64,000 bases of DNA from Bathynomus jamesi. Taxonomy: Eukaryota; Arthropoda; Malacostraca; Isopoda; Cirolanidae. This document shows positions 60,271 through 64,000 of the stretch, in pieces. The stretch covers positions 124,001-188,000 of the forward strand of contig JAJOZX010001866.1 in NCBI GenBank assembly GCA_023014485.1. Reading direction: 5' to 3'. Made by a program: the position numbers and the translations under genes. Below the pieces are notes generated by a model. The model saw only the letters and a program-made list of their open reading frames with translations, ran no database searches and was not told the DNA's origin. Position 1 is the first letter of the stretch, and every line of letters starts with the position of its first letter.

Positions 60271-60312
<42 letters not shown>
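60271..60312. repeat. (TA)n microsatellite
   Basis: 42 bases of TA. Confidence 0.95.
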
Positions 60313-60314
<2 letters not shown>

Positions 60315-60555
60315 TAAAGAACGACGCTTGTATAGGAGAATATTCCGCGCAAGATGAGAGCGAAAGAACGAAACAAATGAAAAAAATTAGGTAACCACCC
60401 GGGAATTGAACCCGGGATCTTCCGATTGCCGGTCAGATATGATAACCATTACACCACGGGCCTCACTCAATCAAATGCCGTAATTCCTCTACATACGCGC
60501 AGAAACCAATGCCCCAAAGGGGCACCTCCCGCATGCCGTACATTATATACATTTA
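60313..60555 (-). mobile_element. tRNA-Val-like SINE (family B), minus copy of an inverted pair
   Basis: Contains the tRNA-like head at 60390-60462, followed leftward by AAAAAATGAGGTAACC-type linker and the CGTAAAGAACGACGCTTGTA block. Its mirror lies at 60580-60795. Confidence 0.8.
60390..60462 (-). other. tRNA-like SINE head, minus
   Basis: 73 bases starting GGCCCGTGGTGTAATGGTTA with box A, a good 5-bp anticodon stem (TCTGA/TCGGA) closing a loop CCGGCAA (GGC at the anticodon position), and box B GGGTTCGATTCCCGGG. The acceptor strands do not pair (GGCCCGT against GTGGTTA), so it is not a functional tRNA gene. It resembles tRNA-Val in the D arm. Confidence 0.75.
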
Positions 60556-60579
60556 AACTGCAAACACGCAGTATAATTA

Positions 60580-60790
60580 ACGTAAAGAGGAATTACGGCA
60601 TTTGATTGAGTGAGGCCCGTGGTGTAATGGTTATCATATCTGACCGGCAATCGGAAGATCCCGGGTTCGATTCCCGGGTGGTTACCTCATTTTTTCATTT
60701 GTTTCGTTCTTTCGCTCTCATCTTGCGCGGAATATTCTCCTATACAAGCGTCGTTCTTTACGTTAATTATACTGCGTGTTTGCAGTTTAA

Positions 60791-60794
<4 letters not shown>
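60580..60794 (+). mobile_element. tRNA-Val-like SINE (family B), plus copy of an inverted pair
   Basis: CGTAAAGAGGAATTACGGCA, the tRNA-like head (60614-60686), TTTGTTTCGTTCTTTCGCTC, CTCCTATACAAGCGTCGTTC and a TTAATTATACTGCGTGTTTG end. The mirror of 60313-60555 is nearly perfect through the head and the following 90 bases. Confidence 0.8.
60614..60686 (+). other. tRNA-like SINE head, plus
   Basis: Identical to the minus head; box A TGGTGTAATGG and box B GGTTCGATTCC would drive RNA polymerase III transcription. The acceptor stem is unpaired. Confidence 0.75.

Positions 60795-60842
<48 letters not shown>
60795..60842. repeat. (TA)n microsatellite
   Basis: 48 bases of TA between two SINE families. 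Confidence 0.95.
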
Positions 60843-60844
<2 letters not shown>

Positions 60845-61123
60845 CCTCGGTGGTGTAGTGGTTAGCGTCGCTGACTACGAATCCATCGGCCCCGGGTTCG
60901 AGACCCGACGGCAGCCGGCGCGCAGCAAAACCCAGCTGTTCATCCTTCCACACAATAAAGAAAGTGGTTGGTAGAGAAATGGATACCCTAGGTGGCCTAG
61001 TAGTTAAGACTGGGCTGCTGATGGGGCGTGGTTCGGATTCCACGTTAAACTGTAGGTCTAAGGTGGAGTGAAAAGCTTGACCTTCGTCAGAATGAACAAT
61101 TCGGGCGGAAGCTAACCAAAGGT
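60843..61123 (+). mobile_element. Dimeric tRNA-derived SINE (family A), near full length
   Basis: Same organisation as 36836-37128, with over 95% identity by eye: head CGCCTCGGTGGTGTAGTGGT, box B GGGTTCGAGACCCG, linker, second unit GGTGGCCTAGTAGTTAAGAC with GTGGTTCGGATTCCACG, tail CGGGCGGAAGCTAACCAAAG. TA arrays on both sides. Confidence 0.87.
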
Positions 61124-61135
61124 GTGTAAAGGTGT

Positions 61136-61160
61136 GTATATATATATATATATATATATA
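61136..61160. repeat. (TA)n microsatellite
   Basis: Short TA array after the SINE tail. Confidence 0.9.
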
Positions 61161-61637
61161 TTAGTTGCCTCTGCATATAAATTAATATATTAAGCGGTTG
61201 CCATGGTAAATTAAAATAAAATAGATAACTACAGACTTGAAAAGTATGTAACAGTAGCGAGCCAAGTAACCAGCGGCCTAACAGATGAGTGAGTGACGAG
61301 TGACGAAAATTGTGGAGCCCGGAAGCCCAGAATCAAACTCGTCTGAAACACGTCTGGTTTTGGTTCTGGCGTTTCAGTCAAGTTCCGAACTTCAAATGCC
61401 AGTGCCTAGTAAACATTGTTTTGTAAGTTACATTTAGGAACATGAAAACATTAATTTAATTATTGTATGGGATACTAGTGTTTTATTTACAAGCAGATTT
61501 TTTTTTTTTTAAGAATCCGGGAGATTAGGTAAACGTTCCGGGAGCCAGGAGAATATAGACAACTCCGTAAATTCTGTAAATTTTAAAACTACTGTACCTA
61601 CTTGTACGCTCTCTACATACAACTGGGATTTTAAAAC

Positions 61638-61640
<3 letters not shown>
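61161..61640. other. No recognisable gene
   Basis: AT-rich with a T-run at 61499-61511. Confidence 0.5.

Positions 61641-61706
<66 letters not shown>
61641..61706. repeat. (CT)n microsatellite
   Basis: 66 bases, uninterrupted. Confidence 0.95.
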
Positions 61707-61708
<2 letters not shown>

Positions 61709-63199
61709 CAATTAATATAAAACAAATAAATTTCTAATTAAGAATCACGTCAAATCGCATTAATTAACTCACCCGACTCTTTTTTAAATAAATTTTTAAT
61801 CAGTAAACTCATATTTTAACAACAATACAAAATTTACATTTCCATATTAGCAATATAAAATGTCAGAGAATAGCAACAGAAAAGTGAACTTTTCAATGAA
61901 ACTTCATACACGCCACTTTATACCAGTGAATATATATTTTCCATAAAACTGTTACGATAAAATTGTGAATAAATTTTCTTTTAAACTTCATTACAATAAT
62001 TTTTACTGTAATATTATATTCCAGCTATTTCTTATGAACAACCACTTTAGTTATATATATATATATATATATTTATTTATTTATTTATTTGCTATGAGGG
62101 TAACAATAGAAAGAAAAAGAACACGTTTACAAAACCTACTGACTAGAGCGCACATAGAATGATACAAAAAAAGGAAAGATTTTGGACGATATTCGAATAT
62201 TTTCACTTATAGTTTTACCAAGTGATAATTCAGTGGACATAAGTTCTGAACTCTGTTCAGTTAGCACTCCGCTGCCTTTATGCCTGTCGAAAGCTGACCA
62301 TGGACTTTTTAAATTTCCAATCGTAGTTCTCTTGCTCAGTTCACCAGAATTCAAAGGGCTGCAACACCATGCAACAGAGTAACACGCGTTGAGGTTCCGC
62401 TATCTCTCAAAAAAAAAAAAAAGGCGAAAAAAGATGTTGTCTAATTAAAAGAAGATCAAGAGGATGGAGATATACTGAAAGTGGAACCACGTACCGGAAT
62501 TAGACAGGATTTGCTATTCTAGAAGCTGACGAAGAAACTCGCCACTCTCATCTCAACTTTTCGATGTTAAACGCTGCTACTTTGCTACGTCCAGCTGAAA
62601 GGCTCCCTACATGACACTGATCAAACGATCACTTGGCTTTAGGTGGTTTCACAACGAACCTACTGTGTGCCTGTATGGGCAGTAAAACCTTAAGCACTCA
62701 TTCAAATCTCGTGGTTTGCCTACCGAGTAGTAAGAAGCACAGTGAGCCAAGCGTCGAAACAGTGGGACCAGGACTCCCCGAAAATACCAGTAGGCCGCAA
62801 TCGCTCGAAATTAGCCTGCACTCGACTCACCGCTCATTCAGTTTCATCTCTCGCTCTCTCTCTCGCGCGCGCGCACGCTCTCGTCTCATTGGTGATCGAT
62901 CACTGGTGGAATCTGGATTTAACTTTGTTGTTTCCAAATGGAACCGTATGTAATTTTGAAGAAAAATAGGCAAACGTTTATAATTGTAACAGATTACCAC
63001 CTTTCATATCTAAAGTATGAACAATAACCATAATTTCCTGTGGATAAAATTAAGGAAAAAATGACAAAAATTACAGAATTTCGCACCACTTTAATCGCGC
63101 CCTAACTACCAATAAGGTAACTTATTGCATTTACATCGAGAAAGAGAACGAAAGATATATCATCGAACAAACCAAACCAAACATTACTGCACTGTATAT
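61707..63199. other. No recognisable gene
   Basis: Includes a (TA)n(TTTA)n run at 62054-62090 and a CT/CG run at 62848-62878. The 106-codon plus frame at 62633-62953 is rich in Ser and Arg and matches nothing that I recognise. Confidence 0.5.
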
Positions 63200-63990
63200 A
63201 AATATGAATGCCCCCATACTTCTTCTTCCGCAGCCTTATTAGCCCACTTCTATGTGGGGTCGCTGTTGCAGATCCTTCTTCTCCATTCACTTCTGTCTTG
63301 AGCCACCTCTTCCTCCAGTCCCTTTTCACTCATATCTTTCTTCAGTCTATTCCGCCACCTCATCTTAGGTCTACCTCTTCTCCTCGTGCCTAGAATTTCC
63401 ATTCTCAGCATCCGTCGTCCCACATACTCCTCCTCCCTCCTCTGGACATGCCCATACCATCTCAATCTCCTTTTCTGTGCCTTCTTGGAGATTTCCGTTA
63501 CTTTTGTTGTTCCTCTTATTAAATCATTCCTCACTCCACACATCCATCGGAGCATCTTCATTTCTGCCACTTCCATTTTCTTTTCCAGGCTTCTTTTTAT
63601 CGGCCATGTTTCTGCTCCATATAGTAGTGCTGGTCTTATTACTGTCTTGAACAGTTTTCCCTTCACCCTCACATTCACCTTCTTATCACACAATACTCCC
63701 AATACCTCTCCAATTTTTTCAGCCAGCTTGAATTCTGTTGTTTATTTCTCCTTCCAAGTCTCCCTTCTCCTCTATGATTGATCCCAGATACTTGAAACTT
63801 TTAACTTTCTTTATAATAAATTCCTGGACCATGACACTTCCTATTTGTTCGTCTCCAGGTGCACATTTCATATACTCGGTCTTTTCTCTGCTTTCTCTGG
63901 CCCCATACATAGCAACCATAATTATAATAATAAAAAAATTATTGTTCAAACTATTTTCAGGAATTAAAATCGATACAATCAAATACAAAT
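63200..63990 (-). mobile_element. RTE-like LINE 3' end, minus, extending past the window
   Basis: Coding sequence enters from the right edge and ends at about 63250; a short untranslated tail with a GAAGAAGAAG repeat (complement near 63220-63232) follows to about 63200. Confidence 0.8.
63250..63990 (-). pseudogene. RTE-like LINE reverse transcriptase C-terminal domain
   Basis: The minus frame from 63988 reads KTEYMKCAPGDEQIGSVMVQ then KVKSFKYLGSIIEEKGDLEG, the thumb-side FKYLGS motif of RTE-type polymerases. After a frameshift near 63715 the frame 63702-63250 continues KGKLFKTVIRPALLYGAETW, AEMKMLRWMCGVRNDLIRGT, KRRLRWYGHVQRREEEYVGR and GRPKMRWRNRLKKDMSEKGL to ICNSDPT and the stop. This C-terminal domain is characteristic of the family. 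The palm domain with the catalytic aspartates lies outside the window. Apart from one frameshift it is well preserved. Confidence 0.88.
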
Positions 63991-64000
63991 GACCAAAATG

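Noticed and set aside
60390..60686. Two functional tRNA genes
   Set aside because: The box A, anticodon stem and T arm are good, but the acceptor strands cannot pair and the units sit in a repeated SINE-like context.
62633..62969. Overlapping 75- and 106-codon frames as a host gene
   Set aside because: Low-complexity Ser/Arg composition, no recognisable motif, no promoter or splice evidence.

Overview
The window is animal nuclear DNA, almost certainly from an arthropod and most plausibly a decapod crustacean. The inference rests on a short array of the arthropod telomere unit TTAGG, very dense (TA)n, (CT)n and (CA)n microsatellites, Penelope-like elements with GIY-YIG endonuclease domains, dimeric tRNA-derived SINEs, and a crowd of Tc1/mariner, hAT, CR1/L2-like and RTE-like elements. 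I recognise no host protein-coding gene. Nearly everything assignable is a mobile element, usually broken, nested or folded back on itself.

Layout. 0-3.5 kb: end of a Ty3/gypsy pol gene, degenerate tandem repeats, then a deleted mariner with DD41D-type transposase remains. 4.3-7.4 kb: a palindromic MITE, a dimeric SINE, a head-to-head Tc1 dimer and a small palindrome. 7.6-9.9 kb: minus-strand LINE 3' ends interrupted by a hAT that carries its own nested mariner. 10.4-11.8 kb: a DD41D mariner with 320-bp inverted ends. 13-15.5 kb: repeated palindromic TTAGG-containing modules and a tRNA-derived SINE. 17-19.3 kb: two Penelope GIY-YIG fragments and a mini-mariner. 19.3-23.7 kb: a minus-strand LINE with CCCH zinc fingers, APE endonuclease and reverse transcriptase, split by a second copy of the hAT/mariner composite. 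24.36-26.68 kb: the most notable locus (below). 26.7-31.4 kb: LINEs, a Tc1 and a mariner MITE. 32-36 kb: AT-rich sequence, (TA)n arrays, MITEs and SINEs. 36.2-41.9 kb: CR1-like LINE, SINE, an inverted Penelope pair, and another CCCH-family LINE broken by a 490-bp element with 8-bp target duplications. 42.9-50.9 kb: more mariners, relic LINE and palindromes. 51.2-59.2 kb: two hAT elements, the larger hit by a second hAT and by a Mutator-like element carrying a FLYWCH fragment. 60.3-61.1 kb: inverted SINEs. 63.2-64 kb: RTE-like LINE 3' end.

Main discovery candidate. Inside a mariner with two nearly identical 430-bp inverted repeats (24362-24791 and 26250-26679; TA target duplication) lies about 1.2 kb that looks like part of a circular Rep-encoding single-stranded (CRESS) DNA virus, circovirus-like. 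It has a TATA box and arthropod initiator at ideal spacing, a capsid-like gene with an Arg/Lys-rich N-terminus, a poly(A) signal overlapping the end of the coding sequence, and a stem-loop whose loop carries the nonanucleotide TAGTATTAC, the hallmark of a CRESS replication origin. No rep gene is visible. The cap reading frame is broken near its end. The arrangement suggests a viral cap-plus-origin segment riding as cargo in a mobilisable DNA transposon.

How the parts relate. Recurring themes are (1) TA-target transposons sitting in or next to (TA)n arrays; (2) elements converted to long-armed palindromes by inverted duplication of one end, some retaining half of a transposase in each arm; (3) nesting with intact target-site duplications, giving a relative chronology; (4) one short TTAGG-bearing module at the core of several otherwise unrelated palindromes. 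Similarity statements come from reading the sequence; I ran no database search.
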